DNA of 14,636 nt from Sphingobacteriaceae bacterium (GCA_947478315.1 CANJWF010000014.1:1-14636); one strand, 5' to 3'. Shown: positions 1 through 7,260, numbered from the stretch's first letter. Notes: generated by a model from the sequence alone, not told the origin. Made by a program: numbers and translations.

Positions 1-2
1 AA

Positions 3-575
3 GCCCCTTTGGGAGTTTATTCTGTGTTGGGTAATCATGATTACGGAGATTATAGTTCATGGCCCTCTTTGGCAGATAAGAGAAAAAATTTACAAGATTT
101 GATAGATACACACAAAAATATGGGATGGCAATTGTTGATGAATGAGCATAAACGCATTCGTATTAACCATTCAGAAATAGCCATTGTGGGGATAGAGAAT
201 TGGGGTACCGGACGTTTTCCTAAGTACGGCAGGTTGAATAAAGCGTTAGAGAATACGGATGATGTGCCTGTAAAGTTATTATTGTCTCATGACCCATCTC
301 ATTGGAGAGCACAGGTAATTCCTGAATATCCTCAGATTGATGCCATGTTTGCTGGACATACGCATGGGATGCAGATGGGGATACAATGGGGTAATTTTCA
401 AATGAGTCCTGCTTCTCTAATCTATAAAGAATGGTCGGGTTTGTACCAAGAACAACATCAACAGTTATATGTCAATGTGGGGTTTGGATTTTTAGGTCTT
501 CCAGGACGCTTAGGCATTTTACCAGAGATTACCATTTTTGAACTAAAAAAAGGAACGTCTTTTGTAAATGGATAA
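3..575 (+). CDS. Metallophosphoesterase, C-terminal part (5' end outside window)
   Basis: The reading frame is open to the left edge (Ala-Pro-Leu-Gly-Val-Tyr before the first possible internal start), so the N-terminus is missing and the TTG at 9 is not a credible start. Visible calcineurin-like phosphoesterase motifs are GNHDYGD near the left end (metal-bridging Asn and His), LLLSHDPSHW in the middle, and FAGHTHGMQMG, the last metal-binding motif. The tail (VNVGFGFLGLPGRLGILPEITIFEL) matches the end of the YkuE-like membrane-proximal phosphoesterases common in Bacteroidota. Family members hydrolyse phosphomonoesters or diesters with a two-metal centre; the substrate cannot be read from sequence. 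The missing part should hold the DxH and GD motifs and probably an N-terminal membrane segment. The next gene on the same strand starts 83-173 nt downstream, so co-transcription is possible but unproven. Confidence 0.88.
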   Translation, partial: APLGVYSVLGNHDYGDYSSWPSLADKRKNLQDLIDTHKNMGWQLLMNEHKRIRINHSEIAIVGIENWGTGRFPKYGRLNKALENTDDVPVKLLLSHDPSHWRAQVIPEYPQIDAMFAGHTHGMQMGIQWGNFQMSPASLIYKEWSGLYQEQHQQLYVNVGFGFLGLPGRLGILPEITIFELKKGTSFVNG

Positions 576-748
576 CGGAATAAACTTCATCCTAAAATGA
601 TACTTATACCGAGTTTATATCGTGCTGTATTGAATGCTACCTTGCAAACTATTGTAGGATGAAACTGCCATGTAGTGTCTCGACACAAAGGAGCATGAAA
701 AAGAACTTGGCGGTTCCATTTGGCTATTCAAAAACAATTTATTTTCAG

Positions 749-1570
749 ATGAAAGTGGTTGATTTTTTTTTGTTCAGTAATATATTTATTGCATTAGGTG
801 CTTCTGCTCAAACGTTGCTAACCTATCAGTTATTGCAAAAAAAATGTTCTATTTCGGTGATAATATTTGTGTTTTTGTCAACCTTAATAACTTATAATTT
901 TTATTATCTCAATCATAGGCCCGTTAAATTGCCTCATTCCAATAAGTTAACATGGCTTACTAATAATTATACACTGTTTTGCGCAATATCGCTGCTAGCA
1001 TTAGTTTCGTTGCCTTGTTTATTTTTTCTTTTATCGACTTCACAAAAAACTATTATTTCCATTTTGGGATTATTAGTGTGGTTTTATTACCATCCATTTC
1101 CTTATTGTAAATATTCCTTACGAACCCTAATAGGATTCAAAATAGGGGTTATTGGATTTGTTTGGACATCTGTAATTACGTTGCTCCCAGCTATGGAAGT
1201 AGTACTAGATCAAATTACTCTCAAGAAATTATCGATTCATTACGCACAACAATATTTGTTTATTGTCGCTATAACTATTCCTTTCGACTATAGAGATGTA
1301 GTATATGATATTAAAGAAGGCATAAAGACATTTCCCGTAATTTTTGGGAAGCAAGTAGCAAAAGTACTTGCACTATGTTTATGTTCCGTTTCTGTAGGAT
1401 TATATTTATGGAAGCATCATCATCTGATAACGATATTGACGGCTGTTGTTTTGTGGATAATTACCTTAGGCGTTTTATGGAATGTCTCTGAAGATAAAGA
1501 CGATTATTATTATTTTGGAGTAATAGATGGGTTGTTATTATTGCAATTAATAACAATAATAGGAAGGTAA
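749..1570 (+). CDS. UbiA-like multi-pass membrane protein with degenerate first Asp motif
   Basis: About 273 residues with roughly eight hydrophobic segments. Near residues 180-197 it carries DYRDVVYDIKEGIKTFPV, followed by IFGKQ. This resembles the second Asp-rich loop of UbiA-superfamily prenyltransferases (D..D..G..TLPV..G). The first Asp-rich motif (NDxxDxxxD) should lie near residue 50, but here reads NFYYLNHR with no Asp. The protein may therefore be a divergent or non-catalytic UbiA relative; related Bacteroidota proteins of this type are usually annotated only as UbiA-like or hypothetical. The frame also allows an ATG at 659. I prefer 749 because its product begins directly before the first membrane span, whereas the extra 30 residues are unlike a UbiA N-terminus. 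Substrate is unknown. Confidence 0.75.
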   Translation: MKVVDFFLFSNIFIALGASAQTLLTYQLLQKKCSISVIIFVFLSTLITYNFYYLNHRPVKLPHSNKLTWLTNNYTLFCAISLLALVSLPCLFFLLSTSQKTIISILGLLVWFYYHPFPYCKYSLRTLIGFKIGVIGFVWTSVITLLPAMEVVLDQITLKKLSIHYAQQYLFIVAITIPFDYRDVVYDIKEGIKTFPVIFGKQVAKVLALCLCSVSVGLYLWKHHHLITILTAVVLWIITLGVLWNVSEDKDDYYYFGVIDGLLLLQLITIIGR

Positions 1571-1584
1571 AGTAGCGATTACAG

Positions 1585-1632
1585 AAATACGGTCAACCAA
1601 ATGAGAAACAAAATTTATAGCTGACCGTATTT
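1585..1632. terminator. Inverted repeat between convergent genes, probable bidirectional terminator
   Basis: AAATACGGTCA at 1585-1595 and TGACCGTATTT at 1622-1632 form a perfect 11-bp inverted repeat around a 26-nt spacer, with another T after the right arm. It sits 14 nt after the stop of the UbiA-like gene and 20 nt beyond the 3' end of the convergent TM2 gene, which is where a shared terminator is expected. The loop is long and the T-tract short, so efficiency is uncertain. Confidence 0.5.
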
Positions 1633-1652
1633 TAGTATGAATGGGTAGTAGA

Positions 1653-2066
1653 TTACCACATGACAAATTTGTTGTTGTTGACATATTGCTCTACTTTGTC
1701 GGCATTAGTTAACAACACAATCATATCTACAAAAGGAATAACTCCGCAGGCGCCACCGCAAGTTAAGGGATATAATATCCACGTTCCTGTGCTTGCACCA
1801 AGATATATACGGTGAATACCCCAACCGCCTAAAAACCAAGCTAACGCAGCCCCAACGTAAGGATTTTTTGCGGACTCAACAGCCATAGGAGACGCCGTAA
1901 TAGGAAGTTCGCTACTGATGCTGTTATCATTGGAAAAATCTACAGTTTTAGCTTCGTTAAAAGCAGCTTCAATTTTCGCATCGTTAATTACGTATGCATT
2001 GGTGGTAGAGGCTTTCGACACAGCGACGCTCACTACCATTAGTAACATGATTAAACTTTTCTTCAT
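1653..2066 (-). CDS. Exported TM2 domain protein
   Basis: A 137-residue protein with a Sec signal peptide (residues 1 to about 20, MKKSLIMLLMVVSVAVSKAS) and a low-complexity linker to about residue 65. A TM2-type double membrane hairpin follows: KNPYVGAALAWFLGG (67-81), GIHRIYLG (83-90), then a second hydrophobic segment with CGGACGVIPFVDMIVLL. The GxHRxYLG motif between the helices is diagnostic of the TM2 family (Pfam TM2). Its function in bacteria is undefined. It is the last gene of the minus-strand run and has a 69-nt leader with no recognisable TAnnTTTG promoter. The KNPY motif before the hairpin recurs in three other exported proteins of this run. Confidence 0.85.
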   Translation of the reverse strand: MKKSLIMLLMVVSVAVSKASTTNAYVINDAKIEAAFNEAKTVDFSNDNSISSELPITASPMAVESAKNPYVGAALAWFLGGWGIHRIYLGASTGTWILYPLTCGGACGVIPFVDMIVLLTNADKVEQYVNNNKFVMW

Positions 2067-2135
2067 TGTTGTTGATTTTAATTTTGTTCGCTAATATCTA
2101 TTAAATATGCTACAAAATAAAAAAAAAAGACAAAT

Positions 2136-2996
2136 TTATTGAGACGTCCATTTTAATAGAGTTTCGTTTATCTGTTTGTTAAATTTGTAGCTGATTTTTT
2201 TATTGTAGTTTTCTGCTAATGTTTGAGCTCTTATGATGCTGCCTTGGTACAGCATACTATATCCTCCTATGCCAACCAATGCTGCACTAATATAATTACC
2301 AAGTAGGACTTCATATAATCCATAACCGATAAATCCCCATTGTAAAACGGTATTGAGTATACCTTCCCCATAGTTTCCTCCATAAAATAGACCAATGGGT
2401 GTTAAAGGTAGCCATGTTGCTAATATTTTTGCTTTTTCTGGATCTTTTAGTTTAGGTATGTGTGCGTAGGGTGTGTGTGTTAACGTTTGATTATCTGTTC
2501 GGAGGGAAATTCTTTCGTAGCATATTCGAGCATTTTCCCATTCGTGTAATTCATTCAATACAAAAATTTTAGTAATGATAAAGTTTTTATTAGACACCGA
2601 ATCGGGACATTGTTGTTCTAATAGTTGAGTGTAAAATTTAGAGTCTTCTAGTTGATTGTCCAAAAAAGAACAAACAATAGCTTGCATATAAGCATCGAAT
2701 TTGAACGAATCTGGGATTGTTTGTGCAATATATTTTTCAATGAGTAGCTTGGCATCTGTGTATCGTTTGAGTTTTTTGTAACAGGTAATTTTTTTGAATA
2801 TCGCATACCATTGTGTACTGTCATTGCTCATTTCATAAATGATACGCTCGTATTCGATGGCTGCTTGTCCGTATTGTTGGGCATTAAATAAGCTGTCTGC
2901 AAGATGGTGTTTGACTTCCCCTTTAATTAAATATGGACAACAAAGCAATATGTATATCAATAAGTACCTTGTTTTTAATTTCACGATCATGTTCAC
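2136..2996 (-). CDS. Exported TPR-like protein with C-terminal hydrophobic hairpin
   Basis: 286 residues. A signal peptide covers about residues 1-26 (LLIYILLCCPYLIKG). Helical repeats with a TPR look follow (about 30-165, for example AQQYGQAAIEYERI and KLKRYTDAKLLIEKYI). After a linker comes KDPEKAKILATWLPL (184-198) with GLFYGG at 202-207, then two or three hydrophobic segments rich in glycine. This C-terminal block resembles the DUF5683/TM2-type hairpin of the neighbouring genes. Met1 or Met3 could start it; both retain the signal peptide. The start lies inside the 3' end of the upstream TPR gene (74-nt overlap), suggesting translational coupling. I do not recognise a specific named family; role inferred as envelope-associated scaffold or assembly factor. 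Confidence 0.75.
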   Translation of the reverse strand: MNMIVKLKTRYLLIYILLCCPYLIKGEVKHHLADSLFNAQQYGQAAIEYERIIYEMSNDSTQWYAIFKKITCYKKLKRYTDAKLLIEKYIAQTIPDSFKFDAYMQAIVCSFLDNQLEDSKFYTQLLEQQCPDSVSNKNFIITKIFVLNELHEWENARICYERISLRTDNQTLTHTPYAHIPKLKDPEKAKILATWLPLTPIGLFYGGNYGEGILNTVLQWGFIGYGLYEVLLGNYISAALVGIGGYSMLYQGSIIRAQTLAENYNKKISYKFNKQINETLLKWTSQ

Positions 2997-3804
2997 GTTT
3001 TTTATTTTTTACGGTCATAAAACTTCCCCAAATATTTCCGATGTGAAAAATGGAAAAAGTGCTCATCCAAAAATATGATTGTATGTTATTCAATCCTCTG
3101 TTTGATATAGATTCGTAGCTTAATGCTCCTAAGGCAAAAAGAGAAAGAAATGTTCCTAAGCCTTGTTTAGGGTTACCTGCATAGGCACGCCCTAAGCCAG
3201 GTATAAGTGCAGATAGCACTCCTGCGGTATATGGATTTTTAATTTTGTAGTTTAATGCTTCCGTTTTGTAACCGATTAAATTTCTTTCAACGCTTTCAAG
3301 TTCATGAAAAGGGCTATTGTAAGGTATTTGATTCAGTATACTAGTGTCTCGTTCTATAATGGCTATCCCAGATTTGAATATTTGTTGTACTTCTTGTGCA
3401 ATGACAATGTTGCTTTTGAAATTTGCTAAAGATTGCTTTGCAATGTTGTATTGTTCTAAACCAGCTCTATTTAATACAGAAAAAAAAACTGATTTGGCAT
3501 ATAAATTAGATTTATCTGTTACTTTTTCTAAAAAAATAGCTGAAGAATCTAATTGTTTAAGTTTATAAAAACTCCAACCTTTAAAATAATTTAAGGAGTC
3601 TCTCTCCATTTTAGAGAATTGATTATAAGGTAGATAATTGTATAATGCGATGGCATCTTTGTAATCTTCATTATTGATTAGATGGTACATAAAAGAAACA
3701 TCATTATGTTGACGATTGTATGGTTGTTGTCCCAATGAGAAGAAACTACAACATAGGGATAGTACGAGTATGATAACAAATTTCGAAAAAATGGTTAGAC
3801 GCAT
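2923..3804 (-). CDS. Exported TPR-like protein with DUF5683/TM2-like C-terminal hairpin
   Basis: 293 residues. A signal peptide covers residues 1-25 (ending SFFSLGQ, probable cleavage before QQP). Helical TPR-like pairs follow at about 38-150 (YKDAIALYNYLPY, KLKQLDSSAIFLEKV). The C-terminal block starts with KNPYTAGVLSALIPGLGRAYAG (189-210, PGxGxxYxG motif), then hydrophobic helices to about residue 265 and a charged tail (KNKKREHDREIKN). The last 74 nt overlap the signal-peptide region of the next gene. It follows the YidD-like gene across a 122-nt gap that holds a dispersed repeat. Neighbouring TPR and YidD-like genes are a recurring Bacteroidota arrangement as far as I recall. No enzymatic motif is visible. 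Confidence 0.78.
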   Translation of the reverse strand: MRLTIFSKFVIILVLSLCCSFFSLGQQPYNRQHNDVSFMYHLINNEDYKDAIALYNYLPYNQFSKMERDSLNYFKGWSFYKLKQLDSSAIFLEKVTDKSNLYAKSVFFSVLNRAGLEQYNIAKQSLANFKSNIVIAQEVQQIFKSGIAIIERDTSILNQIPYNSPFHELESVERNLIGYKTEALNYKIKNPYTAGVLSALIPGLGRAYAGNPKQGLGTFLSLFALGALSYESISNRGLNNIQSYFWMSTFSIFHIGNIWGSFMTVKNKKREHDREIKNKVLIDIHIALLSIFN

Positions 3805-3829
3805 ATAAATGTTAAATAGGGTTTATTGC

Positions 3830-3899
3830 AAATGAAACACCCATGAGCAATACGCTCACAAAGGAGGATGATAATGTTGTTAGGAGTTCTTGCACCATT
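3830..3899 (-). repeat. Dispersed intergenic hairpin repeat, copy A
   Basis: Read on the minus strand, the 59-nt core (3830-3888) matches 7098-7156 of the plus strand at 57 of 59 positions. Similarity continues outward with a 2-nt indel to about 3899 (AATGGTG flank). It contains the hairpin TGAGCGTATTGCTCA in minus orientation (stem TGAGC/GCTCA). The repeat fills the gap between the YidD-like and first TPR genes. No ORF, transposase or target-site duplication was recognised. The plus-strand AAAGGAGGATGATAATG inside it looks like a ribosome binding site but faces no gene. Confidence 0.85.
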
Positions 3900-3926
3900 A
3901 AAAAACAAATCATGTTCAAATGAAAA

Positions 3927-4400
3927 TTATTGGTATTTACTCGGAAAATCGTCAATTAAACCATTATCAGTACGGATATCGTAGTGATAAACATCGAGGA
4001 TGCTTAATTTATTACAACGTAAAATCCTATCGGATGCCATGATGATACCTTTGAAAAATCCGAATTGAATAATGCTTTTTTTTGCAAAATTCGAACAAGT
4101 GATTTCATAAGGACATGACCGTGATAATTGAGGAGATAAAATGTTTTGATAGGTCCACATTAATCCTATTAAACTTAAACTAATAGGGTTGTATTTAGCT
4201 ATCTTGTTAGAAGTTGTCGATATGATTTTTTGATCGTTAATATTACTTTTATAGTAGCGACCAACATCTTCGTTAGCCGCTGATTGATTGCTCATCAGTT
4301 TTAAATCTGAATAGATTGACGTTTGTTGAGCTAATGTGTTATAGTAGGATATACACAATAAAATAAAAAATAGGGTAAATTTATTTTTGCGTTTTTGCAT
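3927..4400 (-). CDS. Exported YidD-like (DUF37) protein
   Basis: 157 residues from the chosen start. The ATG at 4400 gives a clean signal peptide (residues 1-25: MQKRKNK, hydrophobic FTLFFILLCISYY, then NTLAQQ). A longer frame to 4439 would only add residues before it and lie deeper in the upstream gene. The C-terminal half is a YidD domain: MWTYQNILSPQLSRSCPYE then TCSNFAKKSI and GFFKGIIMASDRILRC (about 81-129), with the family's Cys positions (C96, C102, C129). Ordinary YidD is a short cytosolic membrane-bound factor that aids YidC insertion. This version has an exporting N-terminus and an extra tail (IDDFPSKYQ), so its domain should lie on the periplasmic side. It overlaps the LolA-like gene by 20 nt and is probably translationally coupled to it. 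Confidence 0.8.
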   Translation of the reverse strand: MQKRKNKFTLFFILLCISYYNTLAQQTSIYSDLKLMSNQSAANEDVGRYYKSNINDQKIISTTSNKIAKYNPISLSLIGLMWTYQNILSPQLSRSCPYEITCSNFAKKSIIQFGFFKGIIMASDRILRCNKLSILDVYHYDIRTDNGLIDDFPSKYQ

Positions 4401-5073
4401 GAGGAGGGATTTTGAAGTCGAAATATGGCTTATCGGCATTGTTGTTAATTCTAATGTCGTTGTATTCCGTTTTTGTAATTATTGAGTCCCCCTCTAGGTA
4501 AGAGATGTTCGTTAATACGGATGGTAATCGAAAATTTGCACTTATACTATGGTAGTTCGAATAATAGGTTTTTTCTATAATTTTTCCATTAACGATATAT
4601 GACAGATATATAGGGTTATTGTCTTTGAGAACTAATTCTGCTTCGATATGCAGATTATTATTATTTGTTTTTTGAGTCATTTCCCATTTACTTATCAATA
4701 GTTCCTGCTCTATTCTACTATCTGTCATTTTAAACCCATTTGTTTTAAGTCCCATATCTATAGTTTTTCGCATGAAGAAATAAAACAAAGGATTGGTTTC
4801 GGCAGCGGTAATTTTTTTTTGCGACCTTGTTACGGAGTTAGTTGAGGGATCGTAAATTTCACTTTCTCCAACTATATTGGTAAGGATAAACAATTCTTTT
4901 GGTTTTAAAATTCTAGTAATAATATTACCGTTGGAGTAATAATAACGACCTGAATTTGATGTTTTAGTGCCTCTAAAAAGTTTTTTTGAAAAAAAAGAAA
5001 AACTGATGTTATCAAGTCCAAATGTTAGGCTATGATAAGCTAGTATAATAACGAATAAAATAAATTTTTTCAT
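4381..5073 (-). CDS. LolA-like outer membrane lipoprotein carrier family protein
   Basis: 230 residues from the ATG at 5073, which gives a standard signal peptide (MKKFILFVIILAYHSLTFG). The upstream extension to 5166 lies inside lepB and lacks a signal sequence at its start, so it was rejected. The fold pattern follows LolA/LolB-like proteins: SGRYYYSNGNIITRILKPKE (about 41-60), ELFILTNIVGESEIYDPSTN (60-79), later strand pairs, and the Bacteroidota-style ending KTEYNDIRINNNADKPYFDFKIPPHA. LolA carries lipoproteins across the periplasm in Proteobacteria; whether this relative does so is inferred. It begins 13 nt after the lepB stop and overlaps the YidD-like gene by 20 nt, indicating one transcript. 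Identity is by pattern, since LolA sequences diverge strongly. Confidence 0.62.
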   Translation of the reverse strand: MKKFILFVIILAYHSLTFGLDNISFSFFSKKLFRGTKTSNSGRYYYSNGNIITRILKPKELFILTNIVGESEIYDPSTNSVTRSQKKITAAETNPLFYFFMRKTIDMGLKTNGFKMTDSRIEQELLISKWEMTQKTNNNNLHIEAELVLKDNNPIYLSYIVNGKIIEKTYYSNYHSISANFRLPSVLTNISYLEGDSIITKTEYNDIRINNNADKPYFDFKIPPHAKTQK

Positions 5074-5086
5074 GAGAGGGGAGACC

Positions 5087-6202
5087 TTAATAAATACCTC
5101 TAAGTAATCTATTCCAACGAATTTTATTGAAAAAAGAACCATTTTTATCCCACGACATCCATACAAAGAGGGCTTTACCCACTATGTGGTCTTCGGGAAC
5201 AAACCCCCAAAAACGAGAATCAAGAGAATTATGTCTGTTGTCGCCCATCATCCAATAATAGTTCATTTTAAAGGTATAGTAGTTTGTTTTTTTATCATTA
5301 ATAAAAACATCGCCATTTTCAGCAATGGCTAATTTGTTGCCTTCATAAATCTCTATTGCTCTTTTGTAAATAGGCACAGAAATACTATCAAGCCTAATTT
5401 TCATCCCTTGCTTGGGGATAATGATAGCACCAAAATTATCTTCATTCCATCGAAATTTCGGATGATGAGGAAATACGTCTACATTGGCTTCTCCTTTTGG
5501 TCGATTAATGGCTTCAATTTTTACGACATTGTTAAATGATTTAACTTTTTCTATGTCAGCTTTGGGCATATTAAAAATAAAATCGTATTCCCCAATTCTT
5601 TCACCTTCTATTCGCATATCCTGCACTACTTTTGTGTTAAAATCGCTTCCGTCAGTTTTTATGAAATAGGTAGTTTCACTATTAATGGGTGCTTCTGAAG
5701 GTTTTCCATTCACGTACAATAAGCGATTGATAATTTTGATGGTATCGCCTGCAATAGCAACACATCTTTTGATGAAATTTTCTCGTTTGTCAACGGGATG
5801 ATACAGAGGAGAGTCGGCCTCCATCGGAAAATTGAAAACTACCACATCGTTGCGTTTAATATGCGTTATGCCAGGCAATCTGTGATAGTCCCATTGTAGT
5901 CCTTTCCAGTAAGACTTTCCACCGATGAGTGGCATGCTATTGTGCACAAAGGGAAAAGCAATCGGTGTCATGGGCGTTCTTGACCCGTAGCTATATTTGC
6001 TAACGAACAAAAAATCGCCTATTAACAACGTTTTTTCCATTGATCCAGTTGGAATCACATAGGGTTCTAGTACTAATCCTCGGATGAGGGAAGCTGCAAC
6101 TGTGGCAAATACAATGGCATCTACCCATTCTCGTAAAGGCGACTTCTTTTTTTTATCCGTTGATTTTTTTTGCCAAAATTTCCAATTCATGATTATACTC
6201 AA
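5087..6202 (-). CDS. lepB: Signal peptidase I
   Basis: 371 residues. It cleaves Sec/Tat signal peptides on the outer face of the inner membrane using a Ser-Lys dyad. A basic cytoplasmic start (WQKKSTDKKKKS) precedes one membrane anchor (about 27-45). Box B is PTGSMEKTLLIGD with Ser54; box D is FIKRCVAIAGD with Lys145; box E is MMGDNRHNSLDSRFWGFVP near 315-335. A long insertion between boxes D and E is typical of Bacteroidota LepB and explains the length. Met5 (6190) is an alternative start. It lies downstream of dapB (72-nt gap) and is followed 13 nt later by the LolA-like gene. Confidence 0.97.
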   Translation of the reverse strand: MSIIMNWKFWQKKSTDKKKKSPLREWVDAIVFATVAASLIRGLVLEPYVIPTGSMEKTLLIGDFLFVSKYSYGSRTPMTPIAFPFVHNSMPLIGGKSYWKGLQWDYHRLPGITHIKRNDVVVFNFPMEADSPLYHPVDKRENFIKRCVAIAGDTIKIINRLLYVNGKPSEAPINSETTYFIKTDGSDFNTKVVQDMRIEGERIGEYDFIFNMPKADIEKVKSFNNVVKIEAINRPKGEANVDVFPHHPKFRWNEDNFGAIIIPKQGMKIRLDSISVPIYKRAIEIYEGNKLAIAENGDVFINDKKTNYYTFKMNYYWMMGDNRHNSLDSRFWGFVPEDHIVGKALFVWMSWDKNGSFFNKIRWNRLLRGIY

Positions 6203-6274
6203 TTATGAGAAGTAAAAGGTGAAATTAAAAGTAACAACTATCGCTGTCGATAAATTGCTCAGAAATTATAATTT

Positions 6275-7018
6275 TTAAAACGTAAACATATCTTTTACTG
6301 AATAAAATCCTTTTTTGTCTTTTATCCATTCAGCCGCAATAACGGCTCCTTTCGCAAATCCTTCTCTATTTTTAGCAGTGTGTTTGAGTTCAATTTCATC
6401 AATAGTCGATTGGTAACGAACAATATGTGTGCCTGGAACTTCCCCTTCTCTATAAGAGAGAATAGGTATCTCATCCGTAGTGTTAGGGATGGTATTAGCA
6501 TGATGGTGTTGCACCGTGTTTTTCCATGATTGTTTGTAGGGGAGGGCCTTAATAAGGTCTTCCGCAATGGTTATTGCAGTACCACTGGGAGAGTCTAATT
6601 TTTGAGTATGATGTATTTCTTCTACAATTACATCGTAATCTGTGCCATATTTTCCCATTACCTTTGCAAGGTAGCTGTTAAATCCAAAAAATAAATTGAC
6701 GCCGATACTGAAATTAGACCCGTAAATGATAGTTCCGTTATATTCCCTACATTGTTGTTGAATGTTCTCTAATTGATTATACCATCCTGTTGTTCCAATA
6801 ACGATGGGTACTTGAGCTTTCAAGCAAAGAGCAATGTTGTTTAAAACAGCTTTTGGAGTGCTAAATTCTATGGCTACATCAGCTTTTTTAAGATTATTTT
6901 CAGTCAACTCCATCAAATTGCTTTCATCAATTTTTAAAACAATTTCATGTTGATTATCTAAGGCAAATTTTTCAATCATTTTGCCCATTTTTCCGTATCC
7001 CAAAAGTGCAATTTTCAT
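6275..7018 (-). CDS. dapB: 4-hydroxy-tetrahydrodipicolinate reductase
   Basis: 247 residues, shorter than the 273 of E. coli DapB but normal for Bacteroidota. It reduces hydroxytetrahydrodipicolinate to tetrahydrodipicolinate with NAD(P)H in the diaminopimelate/lysine pathway, so it supplies peptidoglycan precursor. The Rossmann motif GYGKMG is at 7-12; FSTPKA and IGTTGW line the cofactor site. The catalytic block EEIHHTQKLDSPSGTA (133-148) holds the His pair H136/H137, Lys140 and the SGTA substrate loop. The ATG at 7018 starts directly at the conserved MKIALLGYG. Its upstream region is the 342-nt repeat-bearing gap, so it may have its own promoter, though none was recognised. Confidence 0.97.
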   Translation of the reverse strand: MKIALLGYGKMGKMIEKFALDNQHEIVLKIDESNLMELTENNLKKADVAIEFSTPKAVLNNIALCLKAQVPIVIGTTGWYNQLENIQQQCREYNGTIIYGSNFSIGVNLFFGFNSYLAKVMGKYGTDYDVIVEEIHHTQKLDSPSGTAITIAEDLIKALPYKQSWKNTVQHHHANTIPNTTDEIPILSYREGEVPGTHIVRYQSTIDEIELKHTAKNREGFAKGAVIAAEWIKDKKGFYSVKDMFTF

Positions 7019-7084
7019 CTGTTAATTAATTCATTAGTGTTTGTTTCTCAATGGTATTCATGCGTGCTTCGCAAGTTGTTTTTC

Positions 7085-7156
7085 AATGGTGATGAAGAAC
7101 TCATAACAACATTATCATCCTCCTTTGTGAGCGTATCGCTCATGGGTGTTTCATTT
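7085..7156 (+). repeat. Dispersed intergenic hairpin repeat, copy B
   Basis: The plus strand of 7098-7156 matches the minus strand of 3830-3888 at 57 of 59 positions, with an extended flank to about 7085. It contains the perfect palindrome TGAGCGTATCGCTCA at 7128-7142 (6-bp stem, 3-nt loop). The two differences from copy A are a C/A substitution near its left end and T/C in the hairpin loop side, where C restores an additional pair. Its orientation is opposite to copy A, so the pair brackets dapB, lepB, the LolA-like and the YidD-like genes. Confidence 0.85.
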
Positions 7157-7212
7157 GAATATAATTTGATTTTTAATGGTCAAATGGAATGCCCAAACGT
7201 ATTCATCAACGG

Positions 7213-7260
7213 TTTGTGAGCAATCGCTCATGGGCATTTCATTAGAATATAATTTTATTT
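7213..7260 (+). repeat. Dispersed intergenic hairpin repeat, partial copy C
   Basis: This 48-nt segment is a direct repeat of 7124-7172 (TTTGTGAGC, then CGCTCATGGG, TTTCATT, GAATATAATTT and ATTT in the same order, with a few substitutions and one deleted loop base). The hairpin stem TGAGC (7217-7221) / GCTCA (7226-7230) is kept while the loop changes to AATC. It begins 89 nt after the matching point of copy B. Confidence 0.75.

Noticed and set aside
586..663. 9-bp inverted repeat TTCATCCTA / TAGGATGAA before the UbiA-like gene
   Set aside because: The arms are 60 nt apart with no T-tract or supporting structure; chance is likely in AT-rich DNA.
659..748. 30-residue N-terminal extension of the UbiA-like protein
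   Set aside because: Not hydrophobic, unlike family N-termini; the ATG at 749 begins right before the first membrane segment. It remains possible.
2067..2135. TATTTTG as a -7 box for the TM2 gene
   Set aside because: One base short of TAnnTTTG, and the nearest TTTG lies only about 11 nt upstream.
3861..3875. AAAGGAGGATGATAATG as a strong Shine-Dalgarno with start codon on the plus strand
   Set aside because: No open frame of credible length follows, the phylum rarely uses Shine-Dalgarno, and the segment is part of the repeat (its complement recurs in copy B).
4381..5166. Longer LolA-like reading frame starting inside lepB
   Set aside because: The ATG at 5073 starts a normal signal peptide; the upstream part encodes no signal and overlaps conserved lepB codons.
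6322..6567. Second minus-strand frame inside dapB
   Set aside because: Out-of-frame shadow of the well-supported dapB catalytic region.
7037..7219. Plus-strand open frame in the intergenic repeats
   Set aside because: It runs through repeat copy B, has no family resemblance and no promoter; the repeats explain it better.
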